Of a DNA stretch of 55,430 bases, positions 1-8,326 are shown piece by piece (positions within the stretch are counted from its first letter, which is position 1; every line of letters begins with the position of its first letter). The stretch is from Streptomyces rhizoryzae (GTDB taxonomy: Bacteria > Actinomycetota > Actinomycetes > Streptomycetales > Streptomycetaceae), in the NCBI RefSeq assembly GCF_023155275.1, contig NZ_JALMUV010000051.1, positions 1 through 55,430 on the forward strand, written 5' to 3'. A program made the translations under genes and the position numbers. The notes below the pieces were generated by a model. It searched no databases, was not told where the DNA came from, and was given only the letters and a program-made list of their open reading frames with translations.

Positions 1-257
1 CTCAAGCCCCCACCCCCAAAAAAACCACCCACTCACCCACCAGCGACCGCCACCAGCCCACCCACCTCAGCCCCCCCGCAGACCCGTCCCCGCACCCCGA
101 AAGCCCCGCGCAGCGGAACCCGGCCCCGCGCCGAAGGCGCAACAAAAAGAGCCCCATGGCGGGAAAGCCGACACCGTGGGCAGCCCCGCAATCACGGCAA
201 CGCGCCGCAGGCGCCCCCCAAAGCCCCCACGGCGGGAAAGCCGACACCGTGGGCACC
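1..257 (-). repeat. Composite intergenic repeat, copy 1 (cut by the window edge)
   Basis: Gene-free stretch downstream of the aldo/keto reductase. It is built of modules that recur, in the opposite orientation, at 35197-35445. The shared blocks are a 23-bp exact match (96-118 here, 35259-35281 there), an 18-bp exact match (197-214 and 35239-35256), and a block around CCCACGGTGTCGGCTTTCCC. That last block is itself present twice in this copy (158-182 and 231-255, identical over 25 bp). The left end (1-70, minus strand) is GTGGGTGGG-rich, like the far end of copy 2. No ORF here looks coding. Function unknown; it sits 3' of a gene in both places. Confidence 0.75.
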
Positions 258-276
258 CCCCGGCCCCCCGGGCCGC

Positions 277-1317
277 TCAGTACCAGGACTCCCGAGCCCG
301 AGGCAACCCCCCGATCTCCCGCAGATCCTCCGCGCTCAGCACCAGCTCCGCCGCCTCGGCGTTCTGCACCGCCCAGCGCTCCTTCTTCGTCCCCGGTACG
401 GGCACCACGTGGCGTCCCTGGGCCAGGACCCAGGCCAGCGCCACCTGGCCGGGCGTCGCCCCGTGGCGGGCGCCGACCCGGCGCAGCCCGGCCACCACCG
501 GCTGGTTGGCGGCCATCATCTCCGCGGTGAAGCGCGGGTGCCGGGCCCGTATGTCCTCCGGTTCGAAGCCCTGCCCGGGGGTGAGCGTGCCGGTCAGGAA
601 GCCGTTGCCCAGCGGCATCGCCGCAAGGAAGCCCACCCCGCGCGACTCGCACCAGGGCAGCAGCTCCGCCAGCGCCTCCGGCGACCACACCGACAGCTCC
701 GCCTGCACGCTGCTGACCGGGAACACCTGCTGGACGCGCTCCAGTTGGCGCAGGGTGCCCTCGTGCAGCCGGGAGCGGTGCGGGCCCCGGCCGCCGGGCA
801 CGATCCGGCCGGTGCGCAGGACGCGCGGCTGCCGGGCCGCGCGGGCCCCCACCGCGCACAGCCCCAGCGACCGCACCTTCCCGGCCGCCACCAGCTCCGC
901 CATCGCCCCCCAGGTCTCCTCGATCGGCACCTCGGGGTCCGCGCGGTGCAGTTGGTAGAGGTCGATGCAGTCGGTCTGGAGCCGGCGCAGCGAGGCGTCG
1001 CAGGCCCGCTTGATGTAGCCGGGCCGCCCGTTGGCGACGATGTGCTGGTCCCCGGCCAGCAGCCCGCACTTGGTCGAGACGAAGGCGTCCCGGCGCCGCT
1101 CCTTCAATACCCGCCCCACCAGCAGCTCGTTGGTGAACGGGCCGTACATGTCCGCGGTGTCCAGCAGGCTGCACCCCCGGTCCAGCGCGGCGTGCAGCGC
1201 CCGCAGCGAACCCTCCCCGCTGCGCTGCGACTCGCTGTACCCCCAGCTCATCGGCATGCAGCCGAGGCCGATCGCGCCCACCTCCAGGGCCGCCGCGCCG
1301 ATTGTCCTGCGCTCCAC
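277..1317 (-). CDS. Aldo/keto reductase
   Basis: A 346-aa cytosolic NAD(P)H-dependent oxidoreductase of the aldo/keto reductase superfamily, close to the YakC/general stress Gsp69 type. The N-terminal barrel strand GLGCMPMSWG is visible, as is the catalytic tetrad: Asp and Tyr in DTADMYG, Lys in STKCG, and His in QLHRAD. The C-terminal cofactor-binding loop reads PVPGTKKE. Length fits the family. The GTG start is chosen because a GGAGG ribosome site lies about 9 nt upstream. It is divergent from the 2-hydroxyacid dehydrogenase at 1406, with an 88-bp shared control region. The substrate cannot be told from sequence. Confidence 0.9.
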   Translation of the reverse strand: MERRTIGAAALEVGAIGLGCMPMSWGYSESQRSGEGSLRALHAALDRGCSLLDTADMYGPFTNELLVGRVLKERRRDAFVSTKCGLLAGDQHIVANGRPGYIKRACDASLRRLQTDCIDLYQLHRADPEVPIEETWGAMAELVAAGKVRSLGLCAVGARAARQPRVLRTGRIVPGGRGPHRSRLHEGTLRQLERVQQVFPVSSVQAELSVWSPEALAELLPWCESRGVGFLAAMPLGNGFLTGTLTPGQGFEPEDIRARHPRFTAEMMAANQPVVAGLRRVGARHGATPGQVALAWVLAQGRHVVPVPGTKKERWAVQNAEAAELVLSAEDLREIGGLPRARESWY

Positions 1318-1393
1318 CTGGTCGTGCCTCCGTCCCCTCGCCCCCGATCAAGGGCCAGACCAAACTAACGTCTGAACCAAACGCCTCTTCGCA

Positions 1394-1405
1394 TAGCCTC
1401 GGGCC
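1394..1405 (+). promoter_or_regulatory. Leaderless -10 element of the 2-hydroxyacid dehydrogenase gene
   Basis: TAGCCT (1394-1399) matches the Streptomyces -10 pattern TANNNT and lies exactly 6 nt before the ATG at 1406. There is no ribosome-binding sequence, so transcription probably starts at the A of the start codon. A weak -35 (TCTGAA, 1371-1376) lies 17 nt upstream. Confidence 0.55.
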
Positions 1406-2404
1406 ATGGCAACAGCAGACCCGCAGACCGCCCCCGGCACCGGCGACGTCTGGCTCCCGATCCCGCCCGGCGAGATCGACGGCCTCCCCGCCGGCCTCCG
1501 TTACGTCCACTGGGACGCCGGCCCCGACTACCCGGCCGACCCGGCCCGGTGCGTCTTCTACGTGGTCCCGTACATGAAGCCCGCCGACGTCTGCCTGCGC
1601 GCGCTGGCGCGGATGAGCCGGGTCCGGGTGGTGCAGACGCTCACCGCCGGGACCGAGCACCTGCTCCCCGGCCTCGACCGGATGCCGCCCGGTGCGCGGC
1701 TGTGCAACGCCCGCGGGCTGCACGACGCCAGCACCGCCGAGCTGGCGCTCACCCTGACGCTGGCGGCGCTGCGCGGCGTCCCGGAGTTCGTCCGGGCCCA
1801 GGAAGCGGGTGCGTGGCGGCCGGAGTTCCGGCCGGCGCTCGCCGACAAGTCGGTCCTCATTGTGGGCTATGGTTCGATCGGCAGTGCCATCGAGGACCGG
1901 CTCACGCCGTTTGAGTGCGCGCGGGTCATGCGCATCGCGCGCACCGCCCGTGACACCGTGCGCGGTCCGGTGCATCCACTCTCCGAGCTGACCGCCCTCT
2001 TGCCGGCCGCGGACGTGGTCATCCTCGCCACGCCGCTCACCGAAACGACACATGGCCTGGTCGGACGGGATTTCCTGGCCCGGATGAAGGACGGCGCGCT
2101 GTTGGTGAACGTCGCCCGCGGCGCGGTCGTCGACACCGGAGCGCTGCTCGCCGAACTGGAGTCGGGCCGGCTCCGCGCCGCCCTCGACGTCACCGATCCG
2201 GAACCCCTGCCCGCGGGCCATCCGCTGTGGCACGCTCCCGGCGTGCTCATCACTCCACACGTCGGCGGCCCCAGCTCTGCCTTCCTGCCCCGTGCGAAGC
2301 GGTTGCTGCGCGGCCAGTTGGCCCTTTTCGCGGCCGGCGAGCCGGTCCGGAACGTGGTCGCCACCGCACCGGAATCCGAAGCGGATCGCGCTACGAGGCC
2401 GTAG
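1406..2404 (+). CDS. D-isomer-specific 2-hydroxyacid dehydrogenase
   Basis: A 332-aa NAD(P)-dependent dehydrogenase acting on 2-hydroxy acids or 2-keto acids. The Rossmann dinucleotide motif GYGSIG is near residue 153. The family catalytic triad is present: Arg in NVARGAVVD, Glu in DPEPLPAGHP and His in ITPHVGG. It is shorter than SerA, lacks an ACT domain, and is more like the glyoxylate/hydroxypyruvate reductase branch. The true substrate is unknown. The gene is probably read from a leaderless promoter. It is followed by 274 bp before the next gene, with no clear terminator. Confidence 0.9.
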   Translation: MATADPQTAPGTGDVWLPIPPGEIDGLPAGLRYVHWDAGPDYPADPARCVFYVVPYMKPADVCLRALARMSRVRVVQTLTAGTEHLLPGLDRMPPGARLCNARGLHDASTAELALTLTLAALRGVPEFVRAQEAGAWRPEFRPALADKSVLIVGYGSIGSAIEDRLTPFECARVMRIARTARDTVRGPVHPLSELTALLPAADVVILATPLTETTHGLVGRDFLARMKDGALLVNVARGAVVDTGALLAELESGRLRAALDVTDPEPLPAGHPLWHAPGVLITPHVGGPSSAFLPRAKRLLRGQLALFAAGEPVRNVVATAPESEADRATRP

Positions 2405-2559
2405 GGCTGCTCTCCGTATTCACAAATCGCTACGCCGTCACGCTCCGTAGAGGTGCTATGTCGCTGAGTGACCAATCTGGTGTATCGTCCCGAGCGGGGA
2501 TGCGCCGGGAACGTCACGGCGCGATACGAAAGATCCGGAACCGAGGGGGGCGACGGGCG

Positions 2560-2682
2560 ATGTACGGCCGAGGGATGATCCGCGAGACGCGTGATCCACG
2601 AGCGCCCGCAGCGATGCCACCGGGACCCCGGACGCACCGTTCCCGGCGCGGTCCGGCGCGGAAGAACGGGAGAGAGCGGTGA
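2560..2682 (+). CDS. Possible 40-aa upstream ORF coupled to the GGDEF gene
   Basis: ATG at 2560 follows a GAGGGGGG stretch (2542-2549) at usable spacing. The stop overlaps the GTG start of the next gene as GTGA (2679-2682), a typical translational-coupling layout. The peptide is Arg-rich with no recognisable domain. Third-position GC (about 70%) is below that of the neighbouring genes. It could be a real small gene, a regulatory upstream ORF, or chance. Confidence 0.25.
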   Translation: MYGRGMIRETRDPRAPAAMPPGPRTHRSRRGPARKNGRER

Positions 2683-5597
2683 GCGCGCCCGGAGCGATGC
2701 TCTCCAGGCCGCCCGCGCGGACCGGCGGGTCCCCGAGCCCGGTGCCGCAGGTGGTGCTCGCCGTCATCTGCGGCGGCTACGCCGTGGGCTCCGCGGCCGG
2801 CTGGGGATCCCCGAAGATCGCCATGGTGATGGGGGACTTCGGCCTCAGCGTGGCCGCCCTCGTGGCCGCCGTCTCCTGCGGCCTGTACGCCCGCCGGTAC
2901 GCCACGCCCTTCCGCCCGGCCTGGATCCTGTTCGCCGTCTCCTCCGGCATGGCGGGGCTCGGCAACGCCGTCTGGGGCTGGTACGAGGTCGTGCGCGGCG
3001 CCACCGTGCCCACCCCGTCGGTGGCCGACTTCTGCTTCCTGCTGTTCGCCCCGCCGGCCATCGTCGGCCTGCTGGTGCTCGCCAAACGGCCGGTGACCAA
3101 GGCCGGCTGGATCTGCCTGGGCCTCGACGCCTGGCTGATCGCCGGGTCGCTGGTGACCCTCTCCTGGAGCCTGGCGCTCGCCCACACCGCGCACTTCCAG
3201 GGCCGCACGGTGGCCCGCAGCGCCCTCTCGCTGGCCTATCCGCTGCTGGACATCGTGCTGGTCAGCATGGTCCTGGTGCTGCACTTCCGGCGCTCGTCGG
3301 TGCACCGCTCGGCGATCAACACCGCGATCGCCGCACTGGCCCTGACGGTGCTGTGCGACGCCCTGTTCAGCTCGCCGCTGCTGCACGAGCACTACCGCTC
3401 CGGGCAGATCCTCGACGCCGGCTGGTTCGCCGGCTCGATGCTGCTGGCCTACGCCCCGTGGGTGGGCCGCCGGACCGGCGCCGAGCCCGCCGCGGTCACC
3501 GAGCAGACCGCGCGCCACCCGCAGCCGCCGCCCGGCAGCCGCCCCATCGCCGGCTCGCTGGCCGCGCTGACCCCGTATCTGGCCGCCGCGGTCTGCACGC
3601 TGGGCATCCTGACCAACGTCCTGGACGGGCGCCGCATCGACCGCGTGGTGCTCTTCACCGGCTGCGCGGTGGTGCTGGCGCTGGTCGTCCGGCAGGGCAT
3701 CATGCTGCTCGACAACATCACCCTCACCCAGGAACTCGCGCAGAAGGAGAACCACTTCCGCTCCCTGGTCCAGGGCTCCAGCGACGTCATCATGATCGCC
3801 GCCCCCACCGGTGTGCTGCGCTACGTCAGCCCCGCCGCCGCCGGGGTCTACGGCCGCGACGCCGACGAACTGGTCGGCTCCGAACTCGCCTCGCTGATCC
3901 ACCCGGAGGACCTGGGCCGGGTGGTCCACGAGGTCCGCCGGTTCCTCGCCGCCTCGCCCGAGGCCGAGCCGACCACCCGGATCGAGTGCCGTTTCCGGGC
4001 CGGCGGCCGGCGCGCCGGCGGCGACGGCTGGCTCAACGTGGAGTCCACGGTCAACCGCCACCACGGCGGCCTGATCTTCAACTCCCGCGACGTCACCGAA
4101 CGCGTCCGCCTCCAGGCCCAGCTCCAGCACAACGCCTCGCACGACGCGCTCACCGACCTGCCCAACCGCGCGCTGTTCACCGAGCGGGTCACCAAGGCCG
4201 TCACCGGCCGCCGGGCCAGCGACCACGACACCGCCGTGCTCTACATCGACCTCGACGGCTTCAAGCAGGTCAACGACACCATCGGCCACCAGGCGGGCGA
4301 CGAGCTGCTGATCCAGGCGGCCCGCCGGCTGGCCGAGTCGGTGCGGGCCGGCGACATAGCGGCCCGCCTGGGCGGCGACGAGTTCGCCGCGCTGATCACC
4401 GGCGACGGCACCCGCGACCGCGCGGGCCGCGAGTTCCGCATCCTGGAGATCGCCGACCGGCTGCGGATCCGCCTCTCCGAGCCGTACCGCATCGACGGCC
4501 GCGACGTCCGGGTCGCGGCCAGTATCGGTGTCGCCTTCGCCGAACCAGGCGTCAGCCCCGCCGGCCTGCTGCGCAACGCCGACCTGGCGATGTACCGCGC
4601 CAAGCAGGCCGGCAAGGGCCGGGTCGAGCTCTACGCCCCGCAGATGCAGGACGAGGTCGCGCACCGCGCGGAGCTGGCCGGCAAGCTCCGCACCGCTCTC
4701 CAGGACGGCGAGTTCACCCTGCTGCACCAGCCGGTCGTCGACCTGGCCGGCGGCCGCATCACCGCGGTGGCCGCGCACGCCCGCTGGCGGTCCGCGGAGG
4801 GCATCCTGTTCACCCCGGCCGAGTTCCTCCGGGTCGGCGACCGCGGGCGGCTCACCGACGAGGGCGGCGAGCGCGCCGCGGAGCTGGGCCGCTGGCAGCT
4901 GGAGGAGGCGGTGGCGCAGGCCGCCGCCCGGCACCGGGCCGGCCACCAGGTGCCGGTCGCGGTCCGGCTCTCCGCCCGCCGGCTGCTGGACCGCGCGCTG
5001 ACCCCCAAGGCCATCGAGGCGCTGCTGGCCCGCCACGGCCTGCCCTCCCGGGCCCTGGTGCTGGAGCTGTCCGAGAGCGACCCCCGCGTCCCGCTGGACG
5101 ACCTGGAGCGCCGCCTGGTCGCGCTGCGCCGGCTGGGCGTGCGGACCGCGCTGGACGGCTTCGGCAGCGGGTGCGCCGCGATGAGCGCGCTGCGCCGGCT
5201 GCCCATCGACATCCTGCGGCTGGACCGCGGGCTGATCGACGGAGTGGTGGAGTCCGCCCGGGTCCACAAGATCACCGCGGGGCTGCTGCGGATCGCCTCC
5301 GACCTCGGGATGCACTCCGTCGCCGAGGGCGTCGATCTGCCCGAACAGGTGCTCGCGCTGCGCTCGATGGGGTGCACCCACGGCATGGGGCTGGCGTTCT
5401 CCGGGCCGCTGGACGAACCGCGGCTGCGCCGGGCGCTGACCCGCGGAAGCTACCCGGTGCCCGATCTCGCAGGTCAGGGCCGGGCGGTGGTGCTCAGCGG
5501 CAGCCGTCCGGCCGGCCACGGCACGGTGGCCGGACCGGAGACGCTGGTGCGTCCCCCGTTGCGCCCAAATAGTGAGACCTCCGTCCCACCCACTTGA
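2679..5597 (+). CDS. Membrane PAS-GGDEF protein with degenerate EAL domain (cyclic di-GMP signalling)
   Basis: A 972-aa inner-membrane protein. Residues about 24-345 hold eight or so hydrophobic segments. A PAS domain starts near residue 357 and the GGDEF domain centres on RLGGDEF near 565. It has the intact signature and an RxxD inhibitory site (RAGD) just before it, so diguanylate cyclase activity is plausible. The C-terminal EAL-like domain (about 680-920) has lost key residues. The EAL motif reads AAH, the metal-binding DDFG reads LDGFG, and the usual Asn in the VN-S motif is Arg. It therefore probably binds or senses rather than hydrolyses c-di-GMP. The GTG start has GGGAGAGAG upstream. 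In Streptomyces such proteins tune development through c-di-GMP and BldD; this gene's own role is not known to me. Confidence 0.88.
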   Translation: MSAPGAMLSRPPARTGGSPSPVPQVVLAVICGGYAVGSAAGWGSPKIAMVMGDFGLSVAALVAAVSCGLYARRYATPFRPAWILFAVSSGMAGLGNAVWGWYEVVRGATVPTPSVADFCFLLFAPPAIVGLLVLAKRPVTKAGWICLGLDAWLIAGSLVTLSWSLALAHTAHFQGRTVARSALSLAYPLLDIVLVSMVLVLHFRRSSVHRSAINTAIAALALTVLCDALFSSPLLHEHYRSGQILDAGWFAGSMLLAYAPWVGRRTGAEPAAVTEQTARHPQPPPGSRPIAGSLAALTPYLAAAVCTLGILTNVLDGRRIDRVVLFTGCAVVLALVVRQGIMLLDNITLTQELAQKENHFRSLVQGSSDVIMIAAPTGVLRYVSPAAAGVYGRDADELVGSELASLIHPEDLGRVVHEVRRFLAASPEAEPTTRIECRFRAGGRRAGGDGWLNVESTVNRHHGGLIFNSRDVTERVRLQAQLQHNASHDALTDLPNRALFTERVTKAVTGRRASDHDTAVLYIDLDGFKQVNDTIGHQAGDELLIQAARRLAESVRAGDIAARLGGDEFAALITGDGTRDRAGREFRILEIADRLRIRLSEPYRIDGRDVRVAASIGVAFAEPGVSPAGLLRNADLAMYRAKQAGKGRVELYAPQMQDEVAHRAELAGKLRTALQDGEFTLLHQPVVDLAGGRITAVAAHARWRSAEGILFTPAEFLRVGDRGRLTDEGGERAAELGRWQLEEAVAQAAARHRAGHQVPVAVRLSARRLLDRALTPKAIEALLARHGLPSRALVLELSESDPRVPLDDLERRLVALRRLGVRTALDGFGSGCAAMSALRRLPIDILRLDRGLIDGVVESARVHKITAGLLRIASDLGMHSVAEGVDLPEQVLALRSMGCTHGMGLAFSGPLDEPRLRRALTRGSYPVPDLAGQGRAVVLSGSRPAGHGTVAGPETLVRPPLRPNSETSVPPT

Positions 5598-5630
5598 CAC
5601 TCAGTGCGCAAGAGGGGGAGGGTCAGTGCC
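5594..5630 (+). promoter_or_regulatory. Predicted ilvB promoter
   Basis: TTGACA (5594-5599) is a consensus -35 overlapping the stop codon of the preceding gene. GAGGGT (5618-5623) is a TANNNT-like -10 after an 18-nt spacer, 7 nt before the leader peptide ATG. The leader may thus be leaderless, though the G-rich run could also serve as a ribosome site. Confidence 0.5.
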
Positions 5631-5672
5631 ATGCGCACCCGAATTCTCGTACTTGGACAGCGCGTCGGCTGA
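5631..5672 (+). CDS. ilvB leader peptide
   Basis: A 13-residue ORF, MRTRILVLGQRVG, with the contiguous branched-chain run Ile-Leu-Val-Leu and a further Val. It lies between a promoter-like element and an intrinsic terminator ahead of ilvB. This is the classic transcription attenuation design: ribosome stalling at Ile/Leu/Val codons when charged tRNA is scarce alters folding of the downstream RNA. Such BCAA leader peptides upstream of ilvB are known in actinobacteria. Confidence 0.85.
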   Translation: MRTRILVLGQRVG

Positions 5673-5748
5673 AGCTGGGCCCCTGACGAACCCAGCTGAC
5701 CACACCGGCGCGCTCCCCTCGCTTGCCTCACGGCACGAGGGGTTTTTT
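5673..5748 (+). promoter_or_regulatory. ilvB attenuator (hairpin 1 and intrinsic terminator)
   Basis: A 7-bp hairpin directly follows the leader stop (AGCTGGG 5673-5679 with CCCAGCT 5691-5697). The terminator is CCCCTCG (5715-5721) paired with CGAGGGG (5736-5742), with an inner TGCC/GGCA stem, followed by six T (5743-5748). A T-tract is unusual for this GC-rich genome. Read-through to ilvB would require the hairpin not to form. Confidence 0.82.
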
Positions 5749-5805
5749 GTTGCACAGCAACCTCACAAATCCCGTCAAAACCCTCAGCTTCGAGAAGAGA
5801 CGCAG

Positions 5806-7662
5806 ATGACCGAGCAGGCCACCGGGGCCCACCATCCGCAGCCGCGGGCCCGTCACTCCGGCGGATCGCAGCAGCCCGCGACCGTCGAGCACGTCACGGG
5901 CGCGCAGTCCCTCATCCGGTCGCTGGAGGAGGTCGGGGCCGACACCGTGTTCGGCATCCCCGGCGGTGCGATCCTGCCGGCGTACGACCCGATGATGGAC
6001 TCCTCGAAGGTCCGGCACGTGCTGGTGCGGCACGAGCAGGGCGCGGGTCACGCGGCCACCGGTTACGCCCAGGCCACCGGCAAGGTCGGCGTCTGCATGG
6101 CGACGTCCGGACCGGGCGCCACCAACCTCGTCACCCCGATCGCCGACGCGCACATGGACTCGGTGCCGCTGGTCGCGATCACCGGTCAGGTCGCGTCCAA
6201 GGCGATCGGCACGGACGCCTTCCAGGAGGCGGACATCTGCGGCATCACCATGCCGATCACCAAGCACAACTGGCTGGTCACCGACCCGGCCGAGATCCCC
6301 AGGACGATCGCCGAGGCGTTCCACGTCGCGTCCACCGGCCGCCCGGGCCCGGTCCTGGTCGACATCGCCAAGGACGCCCTCCAGGCGCAGACCACCTTCG
6401 TCTGGCCGCCGCACACCGACCTGCCCGGCTACCGACCGGTCACCAAGCCGCACGCCAAGCAGATCCGCGAGGCCGCGCGCCTGATCGCGGAGTCCCGGCG
6501 CCCGGTGCTCTACGTCGGCGGCGGCGTCCTGAAGGCCGGGGCCACCGCGGAGCTGAAGGTGCTCGCCGAGCTGACCGGCGCCCCGGTCGTCACCACCCTG
6601 ATGGCGCTCGGCGCCTTCCCCGACTCCCACCCGCAGCACCTGGGCATGCCCGGGATGCACGGCTCGGTCACCGCCGTCGCCGCGCTCCAGAAGTCCGACC
6701 TGCTGATCACCCTGGGCGCCCGCTTCGACGACCGGGTCACAGGCAAGCTGGACTCCTTCGCCCCGTACGCCAAGGTCGTGCACGCCGACATCGACCCCGC
6801 CGAGATCGGCAAGAACCGCGCCGCGGACGTGCCGATCGTCGGGGACGCCCGCGAGGTCATCGCCGACCTGATCGTCGCGGTCCAGGCGGAGTACGAGGCC
6901 GGGCACAAGGGTGACTACAGCGCCTGGTGGAAGGACCTCAACCGCTGGCGCGAGACCTACCCGCTGGGCTACGACCTGCCGGAGGACGGCAGCCTCTCCC
7001 CGCAGCAGGTCATCCAGCGGATCGGCAAGCTCGCCCCGGAGGGCACGATCTTCGCCGCGGGCGTCGGCCAGCACCAGATGTGGGCCGCCCACTTCATCGG
7101 CTACGAGCAGCCCGCCACCTGGCTGAACTCCGGCGGCGCGGGCACCATGGGCTACGCCGTGCCGGCCGCCATGGGCGCCAAGGCCGGCAAGCCGGACCGC
7201 ACGGTCTGGGCGATCGACGGCGACGGCTGCTTCCAGATGACCAATCAGGAACTGGTCACCTGCGCGCTGAACAACATCCCGATCAAGGTCGCGATCATCA
7301 ACAACGGCGCGCTGGGCATGGTCCGCCAGTGGCAGACCCTCTTCTACAACCAGCGCTACTCCAACACCGTGCTGCACTCCGGGCCCGACGACGTCAACCC
7401 CGAGGCCCGCGGCACCCGCGTCCCGGACTTCGTCAAGCTCGCCGAGGCGATGGGCTGCGCCGCGCTGCGCTGCGAGGACCCGGCCGAGCTGGACAAGGTC
7501 ATCGAAGAGGCCAACGCCATCAACGACCGCCCGGTCGTGGTCGACTTCATCGTCCACGAGGACGCCCAGGTGTGGCCGATGGTCGCCGCCGGCACCTCCA
7601 ACGACGAGGTGATGGCCGCCCGGGGCGTGCGTCCCGACTTCGGCGACAGCGAAGACGACTGA
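5806..7662 (+). CDS. ilvB: Acetolactate synthase large (catalytic) subunit
   Basis: A 618-aa ThDP- and FAD-dependent enzyme. It condenses two pyruvates to 2-acetolactate (Val/Leu) or pyruvate with 2-oxobutyrate to 2-aceto-2-hydroxybutyrate (Ile). The family start GVFGIPGGA-type motif is at about residue 49, and the catalytic Glu in RHEQGAGHAA near 77. The ThDP-binding GDG...NN motif runs from about 472 to 499. ATG 5806 gives the usual Streptomyces length with a short variable N-terminus. The reading frame is open further upstream, but that part covers the leader and attenuator. First gene of ilvBN, with ilvC close behind. Confidence 0.97.
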   Translation: MTEQATGAHHPQPRARHSGGSQQPATVEHVTGAQSLIRSLEEVGADTVFGIPGGAILPAYDPMMDSSKVRHVLVRHEQGAGHAATGYAQATGKVGVCMATSGPGATNLVTPIADAHMDSVPLVAITGQVASKAIGTDAFQEADICGITMPITKHNWLVTDPAEIPRTIAEAFHVASTGRPGPVLVDIAKDALQAQTTFVWPPHTDLPGYRPVTKPHAKQIREAARLIAESRRPVLYVGGGVLKAGATAELKVLAELTGAPVVTTLMALGAFPDSHPQHLGMPGMHGSVTAVAALQKSDLLITLGARFDDRVTGKLDSFAPYAKVVHADIDPAEIGKNRAADVPIVGDAREVIADLIVAVQAEYEAGHKGDYSAWWKDLNRWRETYPLGYDLPEDGSLSPQQVIQRIGKLAPEGTIFAAGVGQHQMWAAHFIGYEQPATWLNSGGAGTMGYAVPAAMGAKAGKPDRTVWAIDGDGCFQMTNQELVTCALNNIPIKVAIINNGALGMVRQWQTLFYNQRYSNTVLHSGPDDVNPEARGTRVPDFVKLAEAMGCAALRCEDPAELDKVIEEANAINDRPVVVDFIVHEDAQVWPMVAAGTSNDEVMAARGVRPDFGDSEDD

Positions 7663-7703
7663 GCCAGGACGTCACGGACGCCCGGAAGAAGAGAGAAGAC
7701 GAC

Positions 7704-8228
7704 ATGTCCAAGCACACGCTCTCCGTCCTGGTGGAGAACACCCCCGGCATCCTCGCCCGGATCGCCGCGCTGTTCTCCCGCCGCGGCTTCAACATCGACT
7801 CGCTGGCGGTCGGTGTCACCGAGCACCCGGACATCTCCCGCATCACCATCGTGGTCAGCGTCGAGTCGCTGCCGCTGGAGCAGGTCACCAAGCAGCTCAA
7901 CAAGCTCGTCAACGTCCTGAAGATCGTCGAGCTGGAGCCCGGCTCCGCCATCCAGCGCGAACTGGTCCTGGTGAAGGTCCGCGCCGACAACGAGACCCGC
8001 TCGCAGATCGTCGAGATCGTGCAGCTGTTCCGCGCCAAGACCGTGGACGTCTCGCCGGAGGCCGTCACCATCGAGGCCACCGGGTCCAGCGACAAGCTGG
8101 AGGCGATGCTGCGGATGCTGGAGCCGTTCGGCATCAAGGAGCTGGTGCAGTCCGGCACCATCGCGATAGGCCGCGGCGCCCGCTCCATCACCGACCGCTC
8201 GCTGCGTGCCCTGGACCGCTCGGCCTGA
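7704..8228 (+). CDS. ilvN: Acetolactate synthase small (regulatory) subunit
   Basis: A 174-aa partner of IlvB that raises its activity and mediates feedback inhibition by valine. The N-terminal ACT domain (LSVLVENTPGILARIAALFS, residues 5-24, then NIDSLAVG) is followed by a second ACT-like C-terminal half. Length is typical. It lies 41 nt after ilvB, in the same transcript; the ATG at 7704 follows a purine-rich GAAGAGAGAAG site. Confidence 0.97.
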   Translation: MSKHTLSVLVENTPGILARIAALFSRRGFNIDSLAVGVTEHPDISRITIVVSVESLPLEQVTKQLNKLVNVLKIVELEPGSAIQRELVLVKVRADNETRSQIVEIVQLFRAKTVDVSPEAVTIEATGSSDKLEAMLRMLEPFGIKELVQSGTIAIGRGARSITDRSLRALDRSA

Positions 8229-8326
8229 CCCGCGGTCCGCCGGACCGTATGGCGAGACCCCCCGACCGTCCCTTCCCCGCCCGACATACTGTGTGGGCAC
8301 CCGCTAGATCCAAGGAGAGACCCCAA

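Noticed and set aside
158..255. Possible CRISPR-like array from the two identical 25-bp units at 158 and 231
   Set aside because: Only two units, unequal context, no cas genes, and the unit recurs as part of the larger repeat at 35197.
2514..5600. Minus-strand open frame of about 1000 codons opposite the GGDEF gene
   Set aside because: The plus strand carries unmistakable PAS and GGDEF motifs; the antisense product has none.
5572..5805. N-terminal extension of ilvB in the same frame
   Set aside because: It would translate through the leader peptide and terminator hairpin. ATG 5806 gives the normal length.
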